From Sediminibacter sp. Hel_I_10 (lineage in GTDB: Bacteria > Bacteroidota > Bacteroidia > Flavobacteriales > Flavobacteriaceae), in assembly GCF_000688335.1 (NCBI RefSeq), contig NZ_JHZX01000001.1:62001-126000 (forward strand): a stretch of DNA of 64,000 bases, in the 5' to 3' direction. A program made the position numbers and the translations under genes. Below, one piece after another: positions 36,308 through 46,316 of the stretch. The stretch's first letter is position 1, and every line of letters begins with the position of its first letter. Below the pieces are notes generated by a model. It had not been told where the DNA came from. It did not search any database and was given only the letters and a program-made list of their open reading frames with translations.

Positions 36308-37108
36308 ATGTGGGAATTTCTTTTAAGTAGTGACGCTGTTTTTGCGCTTCTAACTTTAACTTTTTTAGAGATTATCTTAGGAATAGACAATATTGTTTTT
36401 ATATCTATTGCCGCTAATAAATTACCTGAAAATCAACGCTCTAAAGCAACAAATATTGGTTTGCTATTAGCGATGGTACAGCGTATTTTACTCTTGTTTT
36501 TTGTATCCTTCTTAATTGGATTATCTGAGCCTTTCTTTTCCTTTGATAGTAGTTGGCTAACCATTAACGTGAGTTGGCAGGCCATTATCTTATTTGGCGG
36601 TGGATTATTTTTAATTTATAAAAGCACTTCTGAAATAAGAGAAAAGGCCTCGAGGCCAGACGAGGATGAAGAAGAGTTAAAATCGAAAAAAATCACCTCT
36701 TTAACTCAAGCCGTCATTCAAATACTGCTTATTGATTTTATTTTCTCGATAGATTCTATTTTAACAGCGGTTGGGATGACCAATGGCTTGCACCCTAATC
36801 ACAATTACACCCTGATTTTAATGATTGTTGCGGTAATGATCTCGATTGGCATCATGATTGGATTTGCCAACGGTATTCGAAGATTTATCGATAAAAACCC
36901 AAGTATTCAAATGTTAGGTTTGGCGTTTCTAATATTGATTGGTTTTATGTTGATCACAGAGGCAGCTCATCTTTCGGATACGAAACTCTTTGGAAACAAA
37001 GTGGGCGCAATTCCTAAAGGATATCTCTATTTTGCCATCGCCTTTTCACTTTTTGTTGAGTTTTTGAATTTCAAAATCACATCGAACAAGAACAAATTGA
37101 AAGAGTAA
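36308..37108 (+). CDS. TerC-family integral membrane protein
   Basis: A 266-residue membrane protein with seven to eight helices. The two family signature helices each carry acidic residues in the membrane: FLEIILGIDNIVFI and LLIDFIFSIDSILTAVG. Family members (TerC, Alx, YgdQ) are linked to metal ion, notably manganese, export to exoenzymes; substrate here inferred. A charged loop of Glu/Asp/Lys separates helices 3 and 4. It starts 1 base after the lipoprotein-like gene. Confidence 0.88.
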   Translation: MWEFLLSSDAVFALLTLTFLEIILGIDNIVFISIAANKLPENQRSKATNIGLLLAMVQRILLLFFVSFLIGLSEPFFSFDSSWLTINVSWQAIILFGGGLFLIYKSTSEIREKASRPDEDEEELKSKKITSLTQAVIQILLIDFIFSIDSILTAVGMTNGLHPNHNYTLILMIVAVMISIGIMIGFANGIRRFIDKNPSIQMLGLAFLILIGFMLITEAAHLSDTKLFGNKVGAIPKGYLYFAIAFSLFVEFLNFKITSNKNKLKE

Positions 37109-37187
37109 ATGATCAAATTCTTATTTCCTGATCTAAATCGGAAAGACCGACACACGTTTTGTAAATTTATCAGTAAAAATCAATAGC

Positions 37188-39191
37188 ATGCGCTTTAAAG
37201 TCAAATCCGAATTCGAACCTACTGGAGACCAACCTCAAGCTATAAAAAAGCTTTCAGAAGGCATCAACGCTCAAGAAAAATTTCAGACCCTTCTTGGTGT
37301 GACAGGTTCGGGAAAAACATTTACTGTAGCCAACGTTATAGAGAGCGTACAAAAACCAACCTTAGTTTTGGCTCACAATAAAACGTTAGCGGCACAGCTA
37401 TACTCTGAATTTAAGCAGTTTTTTCCTGATAACGCTGTAGAGTATTTTGTATCTTATTATGATTACTACCAGCCAGAAGCTTACATTCCTGTCTCTGGTG
37501 TTTATATTGAAAAGGATCTTTCTATTAATGAGGAAATCGAAAAAATGCGACTCAGTACCACGTCTTCTTTATTGTCAGGTCGAAGAGACGTAATCGTTGT
37601 AGCATCGGTATCTTGTCTTTATGGTATAGGAAACCCCGTAGAGTTTCAGAAAAATGTAATTTCCTTAGAAGTCGATCAGCAAATTTCTAGAACCGATTTA
37701 CTGCACCGCTTGGTCCAGAGTTTGTATTCTAGAACCGAAGCTGAGTTTAACCACGGTAATTTCAGGATTAAGGGAGATACTGTTGACGTTTTTCCTAGCT
37801 ACGCCGATGATGCCTTTCGGATTCATTTCTTTGGCGATGAAATAGAAGATATTGAGCAATTTAATATACAGACCAACGAGGTCATCGAACATTATGACCG
37901 TTTGAATCTGTATCCTGCCAATATGTTTGTGACCTCTCCTGATGTACTTCAGGGTGCCATTAGAGAGATCCAAGATGATTTGGTCAAACAGCACGATTAC
38001 TTCAAGGACATTGGTAAACACTTAGAGGCCAAAAGACTCAAGGAGCGTACGGAGTTTGATCTCGAAATGATTAGAGAATTGGGCTACTGCTCTGGTATTG
38101 AAAATTATTCTCGCTATTTAGACGGCCGTCAACCTGGAACACGACCGTTCTGCCTTTTGGATTATTTTCCCGAAGATTTCTTAATGGTGATTGATGAGAG
38201 TCACGTGACCGTGTCTCAAGTACATGCCATGTACGGTGGTGACCGTAGCCGAAAGGAAAATTTGGTAGAATACGGTTTTAGGCTTCCCGCTGCGATGGAT
38301 AATAGACCTTTAAAATTTGAAGAATTTGAGGCACTTCAAAACCAAGTGATTTATGTAAGTGCCACTCCTGCGGATTATGAGTTACAAAAAACTGACGGTG
38401 TGTTTGTAGAACAACTCATACGTCCCACAGGTTTATTGGATCCCGTCATAGAGGTGAGACCGAGTTTGAATCAGATTGATGATTTAATAGAAGAAATGCA
38501 GCAACGTATTGAGAAAGATGAGCGCACCTTGGTGACGACACTTACCAAACGTATGGCCGAGGAATTGACCAAATACTTAGACCGTATTCAAATTAGATGC
38601 AGATATATACATAGCGATGTGGACACATTGGAACGCGTAGAAATCATGCAAGATCTTAGAAAGGGTCTGTTTGATGTCTTGGTAGGCGTCAACTTATTGC
38701 GCGAAGGCTTAGATCTTCCTGAGGTATCTTTAGTGGCGATTTTAGATGCAGATAAGGAAGGTTTTCTTAGAAGTAATCGCTCATTGACTCAAACTGTTGG
38801 TAGAGCCGCTAGAAATCTTAACGGTAAAGCCATTATGTATGCCGATACCATTACCAAGAGTATGCAAAAAACGATTGATGAAACCAATTATCGTAGAGAA
38901 AAACAGATCGCCTACAATACAAAACACAACATTACACCAACAGCTCTTAAAAAGAGTTTAGACAGCGTTTTGGCGAGAAACTCGGTAAGTACCTATAGCT
39001 ATGAATTAGAGGCAGCAAAGGCTGCTGAACCAGAGAGTGAATATCTAACCAAAGGTGAACTCGAAAAGAAAATTCGAGAAAAACGTAAAATGATGGAACA
39101 GGCTGCAAAAGCGTTAGACTTTATCATTGCGGCACAGTTACGTGATGAAATTAAAGGTTATCAAGGTAAATTGGAAACGCTCAAATCTTAA
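37188..39191 (+). CDS. uvrB: Excinuclease ABC subunit B
   Basis: Damage-recognition helicase of nucleotide excision repair. It has Walker A GVTGSGKT, the beta-hairpin region [12 protein letters not shown], motif II in [19 protein letters not shown], motif VI in QTVGRAARN, and a C-terminal UvrC-binding helix pair ([20 protein letters not shown]). At 667 residues it is full length. It is monocistronic, 79 bases after the TerC gene. Confidence 0.97.
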   Translation: MRFKVKSEFEPTGDQPQAIKKLSEGINAQEKFQTLLGVTGSGKTFTVANVIESVQKPTLVLAHNKTLAAQLYSEFKQFFPDNAVEYFVSYYDYYQPEAYIPVSGVYIEKDLSINEEIEKMRLSTTSSLLSGRRDVIVVASVSCLYGIGNPVEFQKNVISLEVDQQISRTDLLHRLVQSLYSRTEAEFNHGNFRIKGDTVDVFPSYADDAFRIHFFGDEIEDIEQFNIQTNEVIEHYDRLNLYPANMFVTSPDVLQGAIREIQDDLVKQHDYFKDIGKHLEAKRLKERTEFDLEMIRELGYCSGIENYSRYLDGRQPGTRPFCLLDYFPEDFLMVIDESHVTVSQVHAMYGGDRSRKENLVEYGFRLPAAMDNRPLKFEEFEALQNQVIYVSATPADYELQKTDGVFVEQLIRPTGLLDPVIEVRPSLNQIDDLIEEMQQRIEKDERTLVTTLTKRMAEELTKYLDRIQIRCRYIHSDVDTLERVEIMQDLRKGLFDVLVGVNLLREGLDLPEVSLVAILDADKEGFLRSNRSLTQTVGRAARNLNGKAIMYADTITKSMQKTIDETNYRREKQIAYNTKHNITPTALKKSLDSVLARNSVSTYSYELEAAKAAEPESEYLTKGELEKKIREKRKMMEQAAKALDFIIAAQLRDEIKGYQGKLETLKS

Positions 39192-39263
39192 ATTTCTAGA
39201 GATGGTATAAATGTGGCTCTACCCTCCTATTTCTGAAATTGAAACAATTAGGATGGTGCTATT

Positions 39264-39689
39264 TTAATTATACTGCACTTTAAAAATATCAATTAAGAAA
39301 TCTGGCGGAACCATTTTATTAGGAAAACTTTCCATGAGGTCTAATACTCTATTTATAGATTCGTGACCTAACCCCATTCTTAAGCCAAAGTTATGAACCT
39401 TCACGAGTTCTTTATTTGAGATCTCATGGTCTAAATTCATTAATAACACCAATCTGTGAAATTGCACAATACGCTCACTATGCGATTTTAGATGAATATA
39501 GGTTACGGGATGATCAAACAAATAGTCAAAATCGTCTTTAGATATATCCAATTGCTTGGCAATACTATAGAGAAACTTATACTCTATAGATCTTATTTGA
39601 TCATCACTCTGCGCAAAAGCAATCATTTCGGAGAGGAGACTTAATTTTTCGACGCGGTTTATCATTATAGGGATATCAATTATGTTCAT
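39264..39689 (-). CDS. TerB-like helical protein
   Basis: A 141-residue all-helical protein. The stretch LSLLSEMIAFAQSDDQIR followed by EYKFLYSIAKQLDIS resembles the TerB fold, which holds acidic metal-binding residues at helix starts. Function unknown; the link to tellurite resistance is only by fold. A second ATG eight codons in is possible. It is converging with uvrB. Confidence 0.65.
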   Translation of the reverse strand: MNIIDIPIMINRVEKLSLLSEMIAFAQSDDQIRSIEYKFLYSIAKQLDISKDDFDYLFDHPVTYIHLKSHSERIVQFHRLVLLMNLDHEISNKELVKVHNFGLRMGLGHESINRVLDLMESFPNKMVPPDFLIDIFKVQYN

Positions 39690-39750
39690 TATAAATTTAA
39701 AATGTTTTTTCTTTTGATAAACGTTGATTATCCGTCACTTATCGAAAAAC

Positions 39751-39791
39751 AAATCGCAATTCGTCGCAATTTCCCTACGTTCATGCGATTT
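39751..39791. repeat. Inverted repeat AAATCGCA ... TGCGATTT
   Basis: 8-bp perfect arms at 39751-39758 and 39784-39791 with 25 bases between, in the gene-free region before the esterase gene. Purpose unknown. Confidence 0.35.
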
Positions 39792-39836
39792 TTAAATATA
39801 AATCACTATTTTTCAATCACTTATAATTATTTTGTG

Positions 39837-39878
39837 TTTCATCGATTTTTCGGTTTTCAAATATCATTATCGATGAAA
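39837..39878. repeat. Inverted repeat TTTCATCGAT ... ATCGATGAAA
   Basis: 10-bp perfect arms at 39837-39846 and 39869-39878 with 22 bases between, ending 55 bases before the esterase ATG. It could be an operator or a leader hairpin. Confidence 0.45.
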
Positions 39879-39933
39879 TGCACGTGGTTATATTCTGTCC
39901 TTTTTATTAATTTCGTGGCTACGATTATTTATT

Positions 39934-40743
39934 ATGAAAATACTTTTAATCAGTCTCCTTTTAATAGCGCTTACCGCTGGATTTGTTCATGCACAAAGCA
40001 CTGCTTCAAAGCAAATCTCAACATTTAATATTGCTTCACCTGATTTAGGAATCAAAAAGAAAATTTGGGTGTACACACCTAAATCCTACAAAAATTCCAA
40101 TAAGTCTTATCCCGTGATCTATATGTTTGATGCACAAAATCTGTTTGATGCTAAAACCTCCTATGCGGGCGAATGGGAGATTGATGAATATTTAGATTCT
40201 TTAACCACGAAGGACAAGGAAGCCATCATCGTCGGGATTGAGCATGGTAATGATAAACGTATTGATGAACTTACGCCTTATTCGCACGAAAAACATGGTG
40301 GCGGAAACGGAGACCTCTTTCTACAATTCATCATCAAGAATGTAAAACCTGAAATTGATAAAACTTACAGAACTAAAAGTAGTGCCAAGTTTACCACTAT
40401 TTTCGGGTCTTCTCTTGGGGGATTAATGGCACTATACGCTGTTATTAAATATCCCGAAACCTTTACCAAAGCAGGTGTATTCTCTCCTGCATTTTGGATT
40501 AATCCAGAAATAAACGATTTTATTAAGACTTCGGAAATTTTAAAATCCACAAAATTTTATTTCATGGCAGGAAGTGCGGAAAGTGATACTATGATAGCAG
40601 ACATGAAGAAGGTAATCACCCTTTTGAAGGTGAAGGGTATTAAGGACAAGCAGATCAAATCTACTGTGATTGAAGGTGGTGAACATAATGAAAAGCTTTG
40701 GCGCGATAATTTCCCAGACGCCTTTCAATGGCTAATGAACTAA
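39934..40743 (+). CDS. Secreted alpha/beta-hydrolase, esterase D/enterochelin esterase type
   Basis: A 269-residue exported hydrolase with signal peptide MKILLISLLLIALTAGFVHA. It shows YTPKSYKNSNKSYPVIYMFD, the nucleophile elbow GSSLGG and a C-terminal GGEHNEKLW with the catalytic His. This matches the COG2819 group, whose members act on ferric-siderophore or small esters; substrate here unknown. The region upstream has two inverted repeats. Confidence 0.83.
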   Translation: MKILLISLLLIALTAGFVHAQSTASKQISTFNIASPDLGIKKKIWVYTPKSYKNSNKSYPVIYMFDAQNLFDAKTSYAGEWEIDEYLDSLTTKDKEAIIVGIEHGNDKRIDELTPYSHEKHGGGNGDLFLQFIIKNVKPEIDKTYRTKSSAKFTTIFGSSLGGLMALYAVIKYPETFTKAGVFSPAFWINPEINDFIKTSEILKSTKFYFMAGSAESDTMIADMKKVITLLKVKGIKDKQIKSTVIEGGEHNEKLWRDNFPDAFQWLMN

Positions 40744-40820
40744 GCTTAAAATCTAAATTTCAGAATTATCGTTTCTGAAGTTTCAAAAAACGATTTGCTA
40801 AACACAATTAAAGTTTCACA

Positions 40821-41249
40821 ATGTTTACAAAAGAAGAATCAAGACAACTGAGACAAGATTTTTGGACTAGCTTCGGAAAATCATTCCCTAGAAAATGGAT
40901 TTTGTACGATACAAAGATCAAAGGTTTGTCATTTAAATTTCATTTTGACACGAAAACTGCTTTAGTGGCCTTAGACTTGGAAGATGATCTGGAAAATAGA
41001 ATTAACTATTGGGAAAAATTAAGTGCGCTAAAATCTATTTTAATTTCAGAATATCTACCTGAAGCCATTTTTGACGAATCTTACATTCTTGAAAACGGAA
41101 AGGAAATCTCTAGAATTTATATTCTTTTAGATAAAAAGGTCTCCATCCACAACAAGAACAGCTGGCAAGAGGTCATGACCTTCTTTAACGAGACCATGAA
41201 CCAATTCGAATTATTCTTCTCAGAATATAAAGACATTTTAGAGTCCTAA
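40821..41249 (+). CDS. DUF4268 domain protein
   Basis: A 142-residue cytoplasmic protein. The features FWTSFGKSFPRKWILYDTK and LKSILISEYLPEAIFDESY fit DUF4268, a family without known activity. It follows the esterase gene by 77 bases and is followed by a strong hairpin. Confidence 0.75.
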   Translation: MFTKEESRQLRQDFWTSFGKSFPRKWILYDTKIKGLSFKFHFDTKTALVALDLEDDLENRINYWEKLSALKSILISEYLPEAIFDESYILENGKEISRIYILLDKKVSIHNKNSWQEVMTFFNETMNQFELFFSEYKDILES

Positions 41250-41275
41250 AGCATTCTTAAAACAACACAAAAAAA

Positions 41276-41311
41276 CCTGTGCTCACATTTCCGAAGAAAA
41301 ATAAGCACAGG
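41276..41311. terminator. Bidirectional terminator
   Basis: CCTGTGCT (41276-41283) pairs with AGCACAGG (41304-41311). The minus side has a long T-run, so it mainly serves the cyclophilin-FKBP gene. Confidence 0.75.
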
Positions 41312-41364
41312 CTTAAATGTTTGAATCTTTTATTGTCGTTTTTTAAAACTAGATAGAAATCGCT

Positions 41365-42297
41365 CTATTTTACAGCCATTAACTCGACATCAAAAACCAA
41401 AGTCGCGTTTGGAGGAATCACTCCTCCTGCTCCTGCTGAGCCATAGCCAAGATCACTTGGGATTACTAAACGGGCTTTATCACCAACGTTTAACAAACAA
41501 ATACCTTCATCCCAACCAGAAATCACTTGACCTACACCTACTTGAAAATCTAACGGTTTGTTGCGTTTGTAAGAAGAATCGAAAACAGTGCCGTCAGCAA
41601 GTTGACCTTTATAATGTACAGAAACCATATCGCCTTTTTTAGCTGGTTTTCCATCGCCTTTTTGAATCACTTTATAACGTAAACCACTTTTGGTTTCTTC
41701 AAACCCAGCTCCCAATTGCTCTAGTTCTGCTTTCGCAGCTTCACGTGCTTCTTGGATCTTTTTTTCTCTTGAACCTTCAAATACTCGAAACGCCTCAATG
41801 GCATTAAATTTTTCTGCAGCATCGCCTTTTCTCACGATTTCCAAGGTTTCAATCTTATCGCCTTGTACAATAGCATCTACAACATCTTGACCTTCTACTA
41901 CTTTACCAAAAACGGTGTGGGCATTATCTAACCATGGCGTTTCAACGTGCGTAATAAAAAATTGGCTCCCATTGGTGCCAGGACCAGAATTTGCCATAGA
42001 TAAAACGCCAGGACCATCATGTTTTAAGTCTGGATGAAACTCATCATCAAACTTATACCCTGGATTTCCTGTACCGGTGCCTTGTGGGCATCCGCCTTGA
42101 ATCATGAAATCTGGTATCACACGATGAAATTTTAGTCCGTCATAAAATGGCTGACCTTGAGGCTTTACAGAATTCTCTAAATTACCTTCGGCTAAGGCAA
42201 CAAAATTACCTACGGTACCTGGAGCTTTCTCAAATTCTAGAGCGACTAGAATGTCTCCTTTATTTGTATGGAAGTTTGCGAATAATCCGTCTTGCAT
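41365..42297 (-). CDS. Cyclophilin-FKBP fusion peptidyl-prolyl isomerase
   Basis: A 310-residue protein with two different prolyl isomerase folds. Residues about 1-165 are a cyclophilin ([28 protein letters not shown]). A charged helical linker follows (165-200). Residues about 205-310 are an FKBP domain ([38 protein letters not shown]). No signal peptide, so it acts in the cytoplasm. The active residues of both domains appear intact. Confidence 0.92.
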   Translation of the reverse strand: MQDGLFANFHTNKGDILVALEFEKAPGTVGNFVALAEGNLENSVKPQGQPFYDGLKFHRVIPDFMIQGGCPQGTGTGNPGYKFDDEFHPDLKHDGPGVLSMANSGPGTNGSQFFITHVETPWLDNAHTVFGKVVEGQDVVDAIVQGDKIETLEIVRKGDAAEKFNAIEAFRVFEGSREKKIQEAREAAKAELEQLGAGFEETKSGLRYKVIQKGDGKPAKKGDMVSVHYKGQLADGTVFDSSYKRNKPLDFQVGVGQVISGWDEGICLLNVGDKARLVIPSDLGYGSAGAGGVIPPNATLVFDVELMAVK

Positions 42298-42332
42298 AAT
42301 ATTTATTTAAATTCGTATATTTTTTCAGATTG

Positions 42333-42340
42333 CAAAGATA
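42333..42340 (-). promoter_or_regulatory. -7 box of the cyclophilin-FKBP gene
   Basis: CAAAGATA on the plus strand reads TATCTTTG on the minus strand, 36 bases before the ATG. Confidence 0.5.
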
Positions 42341-42438
42341 GTGAACTTCAACGAGGTAAAATATGTATTATCTTCACTTAGTTTTGAGTGATAATCCATT
42401 TATTTGAAGTCATATTTCCGAAGTGTAACAACATAAAA

Positions 42439-42463
42439 AAACCATCCTTATGAAAGATGGTTT
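42439..42463 (-). terminator. Terminator of the 483-residue protein gene
   Basis: AAACCATC (42439-42446) pairs with GATGGTTT (42456-42463). On the minus strand the stem runs into a T-run of seven. Confidence 0.75.
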
Positions 42464-42476
42464 GTATTTTAAAGTA

Positions 42477-43928
42477 TTACTCTTCTAGATGCACCTGCTC
42501 GGTCTCGCAACCAAATAGGCTTTTCTCTTTGATTAACTTTGAAACTCCCGGTGGCAACATTTCTTCCCAACCTTCTTTTCCGTCTGAAATTGCCTTTAAG
42601 ACAGTTCTAGAGAAAATAGTCAAAATGGTGTCATCAAAATCGGTAATATCGACGACTTTACCATTGTATTTAAAGAACTTATAAAGCTCCTTCATACGCG
42701 GGTGGACTTTTAAGTTTTCGCTATTGGTAATGGTACCATCATCGTTTTTCATTGGATATAAATATACCCTAAGATCCTTGAAGAATAATTTTCCGAAGGC
42801 TTCTAGAATACCACCACTTAGATGTCTGTAGTATTTCTCATCAAAGATATCCACCAGGTTGTTGACACCCATGGCCAGACCCATTCTATTCTTGGTATAT
42901 TGAGAGAAGTACTCCACAAGTTTATAATACTCCTGAAAGTTTGAAATAAGCACCGTTTGGCCTAGAGAACAGAGTAATTTGGCGCGATCCATAAAATCCT
43001 GTTCATCGATTTCGCCCTCAGCTCTTAAATTAGAAAGGGTGATTTCAAAAATGACTTGTGTGTTATCTAAATCGACCTTATTTTCCTTAATGAACATATC
43101 GTACGATTTCTTGTACATGTCCATATTCACCTTAGTTACAGGTCTAAAACTACCTCTTAAGGTTAAGATATTCTTTTTATAAAGTACTCTAGCTGGCAAC
43201 ACGTTATTACCATCTGGCGCAAACATTACCGCATCTGTCATTCCGTTTTTGACCAACTGTAAGCTCATCAAACGGTTATCTACATCTTCAAAAATGGGTC
43301 CTGCAAAATTGATGGTATCTATTTCTACTTGATCTTTATCTAAATGATCGTAGAGATAGCGCAGTAATTTTTTGGGTTCGTTATATTTATAAAAGGCGCC
43401 ATAAATAAGATTAGTCCCTAAAATTCCCAATGTTTCTTGTTGTAATCTGGCATCATTTTCCTTGAAACGTAAGTGTAACACAATTTCGTTATACTCTTGC
43501 TTAGGATCCACTTGGTATTTAAGCCCTACCCAACCGTGACCTTTAAATTTCTTTGCGAAATCTATAGTTGCCACAGTATTAGCATAAGCAAAAAACATCT
43601 TATTTGGATGTTCATCTCTAATCAAGCGTTTTTCAACCAGACCAATTTCGTGATCTAACATCTTACGCAATCTTGCCTCTGTGACATAGCGCTTGTCATC
43701 TTCAATTCCATAAATGGCATCGCTAAAAGCCTTGTCATAAGCAGACATTGCTTTTGCTATTGTGCCAGAACCTCCCCCAGCCCTAAAGAACTGTCTTACT
43801 GTTTCTTGGCCTGCACCAATTTCAGCAAAGGTTCCGTAGATATTTTCGTTAAGATTAATGCGAAGACACTTCGTTTTTAATGAAGGAATCTCATCAAACT
43901 CCTTATCTCCTTTTAAGGTTATTTCCAT
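42477..43928 (-). CDS. Conserved protein of unknown function (483 residues)
   Basis: A large soluble protein that I do not recognise. It has no signal peptide, membrane helix or nucleotide-binding motif. Notable parts are FFRAGGGSGTIAKAMSAYDK near the N-terminus, SLQLVKNGMTDAVMFAPDG in the middle and VDITDFDDTILTIFS near the C-terminus. The FDD-T stretch is superficially like a haloacid dehalogenase motif but lies at the wrong end. It has its own promoter and terminator and is divergent from the MBL gene, so it is a real, singly expressed gene. Confidence 0.8.
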   Translation of the reverse strand: MEITLKGDKEFDEIPSLKTKCLRINLNENIYGTFAEIGAGQETVRQFFRAGGGSGTIAKAMSAYDKAFSDAIYGIEDDKRYVTEARLRKMLDHEIGLVEKRLIRDEHPNKMFFAYANTVATIDFAKKFKGHGWVGLKYQVDPKQEYNEIVLHLRFKENDARLQQETLGILGTNLIYGAFYKYNEPKKLLRYLYDHLDKDQVEIDTINFAGPIFEDVDNRLMSLQLVKNGMTDAVMFAPDGNNVLPARVLYKKNILTLRGSFRPVTKVNMDMYKKSYDMFIKENKVDLDNTQVIFEITLSNLRAEGEIDEQDFMDRAKLLCSLGQTVLISNFQEYYKLVEYFSQYTKNRMGLAMGVNNLVDIFDEKYYRHLSGGILEAFGKLFFKDLRVYLYPMKNDDGTITNSENLKVHPRMKELYKFFKYNGKVVDITDFDDTILTIFSRTVLKAISDGKEGWEEMLPPGVSKLIKEKSLFGCETEQVHLEE

Positions 43929-43952
43929 CTTTAGCTTGGGTTTTTCTTCCTA

Positions 43953-43960
43953 CAAAGGTA
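43953..43960 (-). promoter_or_regulatory. -7 box of the 483-residue protein gene
   Basis: CAAAGGTA on the plus strand reads TACCTTTG on the minus strand, 25 bases before the ATG at 43928. Confidence 0.55.
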
Positions 43961-43994
43961 TTAAATTAGCCCCTTAAACTAAAAAAATAAACCC

Positions 43995-44002
43995 TATTTT
44001 TG
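43995..44002 (+). promoter_or_regulatory. -7 box of the MBL-fold hydrolase gene
   Basis: TATTTTTG, a perfect TAnnTTTG, 17 bases before the ATG at 44020. It is back-to-back with the box at 43953-43960. Confidence 0.5.
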
Positions 44003-44019
44003 CGTTAAACAATCTAGCG

Positions 44020-44781
44020 ATGAAAGTCACATTTTTAGGAACTGGAACGTCACAAGGTATCCCGATAATTGGCAGTGATCACCCCGTTTGTTTAAGCGAC
44101 AATCATAAGGATAAACGCTTACGCGTTTCGGTATTGATTGAATGGGAGCATTACTCTTATGTCATTGATTGTGGCCCAGACTTTAGACAACAAATGCTAA
44201 GGGCCAATTGTTCTAAAATTGACGGTATTGTTTTTACTCATGAACATGCCGACCATACTGCAGGTCTTGATGATATTAGACCCTTTTATTTTAGACAAGG
44301 TGATATCCCTTTTTATGCCCACGAACGTGTTTTGGATCAATTACATCAGCGTTTTGCTTATATTTTTACTACAAAAGACAAATATCCAGGAGTTCCAAGC
44401 GTTATTGAAAACGAAATTAAGAACACCCCTTTTCTTTTAGGAAATTTAGAAGTGATGCCCATAAATGGATACCACCATAAACTTCAGGTCTTTGGTTTTC
44501 GATTTAGAGATTTTGCATATTTAACCGATATGAAGACCCTTGCCCAAGAGGAAATAGATAAACTAAAAGGCGTCAAAGTATTAGTGGTAAATGCGCTAAG
44601 GGAAACCGAACACATCTCACATTTTAATCTTGAACAAGCCTTAGAATTAATAGAAGAAGTGAAACCCGAACGTGCTTATCTTACCCATATTAGTCATCAT
44701 TTAGGTTTTCATGATGTGGTGCAACAAAAATTGCCTGAGAACGTTTTTTTAGCTTACGATACTTTACAAATCCATATTTAG
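44020..44781 (+). CDS. MBL-fold metallo-hydrolase, PhnP-like
   Basis: A 253-residue metallo-beta-lactamase-fold phosphodiesterase. The opening FLGTGTSQGIPIIG is characteristic of the PhnP/YycJ side of the family, and the metal motif THEHADHTAGLDD is complete, with later ligands in YLTDMK and LTHISHHLG. PhnP acts on cyclic phosphodiesters; there is no phosphonate operon here, so the substrate is open. The next gene starts 3 bases after it. Confidence 0.88.
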   Translation: MKVTFLGTGTSQGIPIIGSDHPVCLSDNHKDKRLRVSVLIEWEHYSYVIDCGPDFRQQMLRANCSKIDGIVFTHEHADHTAGLDDIRPFYFRQGDIPFYAHERVLDQLHQRFAYIFTTKDKYPGVPSVIENEIKNTPFLLGNLEVMPINGYHHKLQVFGFRFRDFAYLTDMKTLAQEEIDKLKGVKVLVVNALRETEHISHFNLEQALELIEEVKPERAYLTHISHHLGFHDVVQQKLPENVFLAYDTLQIHI

Positions 44782-44784
44782 ATT

Positions 44785-45288
44785 ATGAAGAATAGATTAT
44801 TCATGTACCTGTTTATCTTCACCCTTTTACTGGTGATTTTTCAATTTGTTAACTCAAAAAGCATCATAGAAAACTATGATGAAAAGTTAACCAATTACAT
44901 GGAAAAAAATACGGTTTACAAAGACTCCATTCAATTACTTAAAGATAGAGAAGCGTCAAACATCTATAGTTTCAATTTTGAAACCAATGATGATGCCATG
45001 ACCTACATTGAGAATGAAGGATTTAAGATTTCTGAGTTTATTCCTTTTATAAAAGACGAGTTGTACGAGCTTAACGTTTACGACACTGAAGATCACCCTT
45101 TGGTGCCTTACGCCTCAATGACAGAGAATAAAATGCTTATTGACCAAGTGCGTATGCTTAACCACAAGTGGATCATTGCGAGTTTTACAGATGGAACGTA
45201 TTGGGGAGAAATGCTATTGTCTTATGAAGTCATCGATAAAAAAGAACTGCGCTTTAAGGTGTTGGCCTCAACCATGTATATGCCTTAA
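44785..45288 (+). CDS. Membrane-anchored protein, unknown function
   Basis: A 167-residue protein with an N-terminal signal anchor (about 6-22, MYLFIFTLLLVIFQFV) and a periplasmic domain with FEIN-type acidic and aromatic residues, including FTDGTYWGEMLLSYEV. It is co-transcribed with the MBL hydrolase gene, 3 bases after it, and precedes the DUF368 pair by 59 bases. I do not recognise it. Confidence 0.75.
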   Translation: MKNRLFMYLFIFTLLLVIFQFVNSKSIIENYDEKLTNYMEKNTVYKDSIQLLKDREASNIYSFNFETNDDAMTYIENEGFKISEFIPFIKDELYELNVYDTEDHPLVPYASMTENKMLIDQVRMLNHKWIIASFTDGTYWGEMLLSYEVIDKKELRFKVLASTMYMP

Positions 45289-45347
45289 ATAAAACGAGGA
45301 GGTCATTATTTTTTTATCTTTAACAACTCGATTTTAGATTCAAACAC

Positions 45348-46316
45348 ATGTCAAGACATCTTAAGGATTATATAGTCATTGCCCTAAAAGGCATCGGTAT
45401 GGGCGCTGCTGACGTAGTTCCTGGAGTTTCTGGGGGAACCATTGCGTTCATTTCCGGGATTTATGAAGAACTTATTGAAAGCATTGATCAAATCAATATT
45501 GATGTCTTCAAAGTTTGGAAAAAAGAAGGGATTAAATCCGCATGGGAATCTATAAACGGCTCCTTTTTATTAGCCTTGTTCTCAGGAATTATCATTAGCA
45601 TTTTATCATTGGCCAAACTGATAAAATGGCTGTTACTCAACGAACCTATTCTACTATGGTCGTTTTTCTTTGGTCTTGTTTTGGCGAGTATATTATATGT
45701 TGGCAAACAAATTACAAGTTGGTCTCCAAAAGTAATTTTGGCTATTGTGGCCAGCACCGTTTTGTCTTACTTTATCACAATGGCAGAGCCGTTTGCCTCA
45801 CCTGATAGTTCCTTATATCTTTTGTTTTGCGGATTCATCGCCATAATTGCCATGATTTTACCTGGAGTTTCTGGGGCGTTTATCTTGCTAATTTTAGGTG
45901 CTTATGAAACTGCCATAAACACTATAAATAAGCTTATTGAAGGTCTGTCTACTGGTAATTTTGAAATGTTTAAAGATGCTTTTCTAAAAGTAGTTTTACT
46001 CGGGATTGGAGCTATTATTGGCTTAAAAGTATTCTCCAAAGCTTTAAACTGGATGTTTAAGCATCAAAAAAACTTAATCTTGGCCATTTTAACAGGGTTT
46101 ATGATTGGATCTCTCAATAAAATATGGCCTTGGAAAGAAACGCTTAAAACAAGGATCAATTCAGAGGACATCGAAGTCACTGTGCTAGATAGAAGTATTT
46201 TACCTCAAAATTTTGACGGAGATAGTCGTTTCTGGATGGCCCTTTTGTTTGTAATTATTGGTTTCGCTCTTATTCTTATTTTAGAACGTTTAGGCAATAA
46301 AAAACCTCAGGCCTAA
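45348..46316 (+). CDS. DUF368 membrane protein, copy 1 (undecaprenyl-phosphate translocase family)
   Basis: A 322-residue inner-membrane protein with eight or more helices. The family repeat is visible twice: DVVPGVSGGTIAFISGIYEE near the N-terminus and ILPGVSGAFILLILGAYE in the middle. DUF368 (PopT) proteins were reported to return undecaprenyl phosphate to the cytoplasmic face for cell-wall synthesis. The stop codon overlaps the start of copy 2 by one base (TAATG). Confidence 0.88.
   Translation: MSRHLKDYIVIALKGIGMGAADVVPGVSGGTIAFISGIYEELIESIDQINIDVFKVWKKEGIKSAWESINGSFLLALFSGIIISILSLAKLIKWLLLNEPILLWSFFFGLVLASILYVGKQITSWSPKVILAIVASTVLSYFITMAEPFASPDSSLYLLFCGFIAIIAMILPGVSGAFILLILGAYETAINTINKLIEGLSTGNFEMFKDAFLKVVLLGIGAIIGLKVFSKALNWMFKHQKNLILAILTGFMIGSLNKIWPWKETLKTRINSEDIEVTVLDRSILPQNFDGDSRFWMALLFVIIGFALILILERLGNKKPQA

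Noticed and set aside
37698-38021. Minus-strand frame of 107 codons inside uvrB
   Set aside because: Antisense shadow of a highly conserved gene.
39702-40028. Plus-strand open frame of 108 codons before and across the esterase start
   Set aside because: It overlaps the well-supported esterase gene in another frame, has no domain and runs through inverted-repeat DNA.
42477-43928. HAD phosphatase assignment from the DFDDTILTIF stretch
   Set aside because: The stretch lies near the C-terminus and no other HAD motif follows, so the match is superficial.
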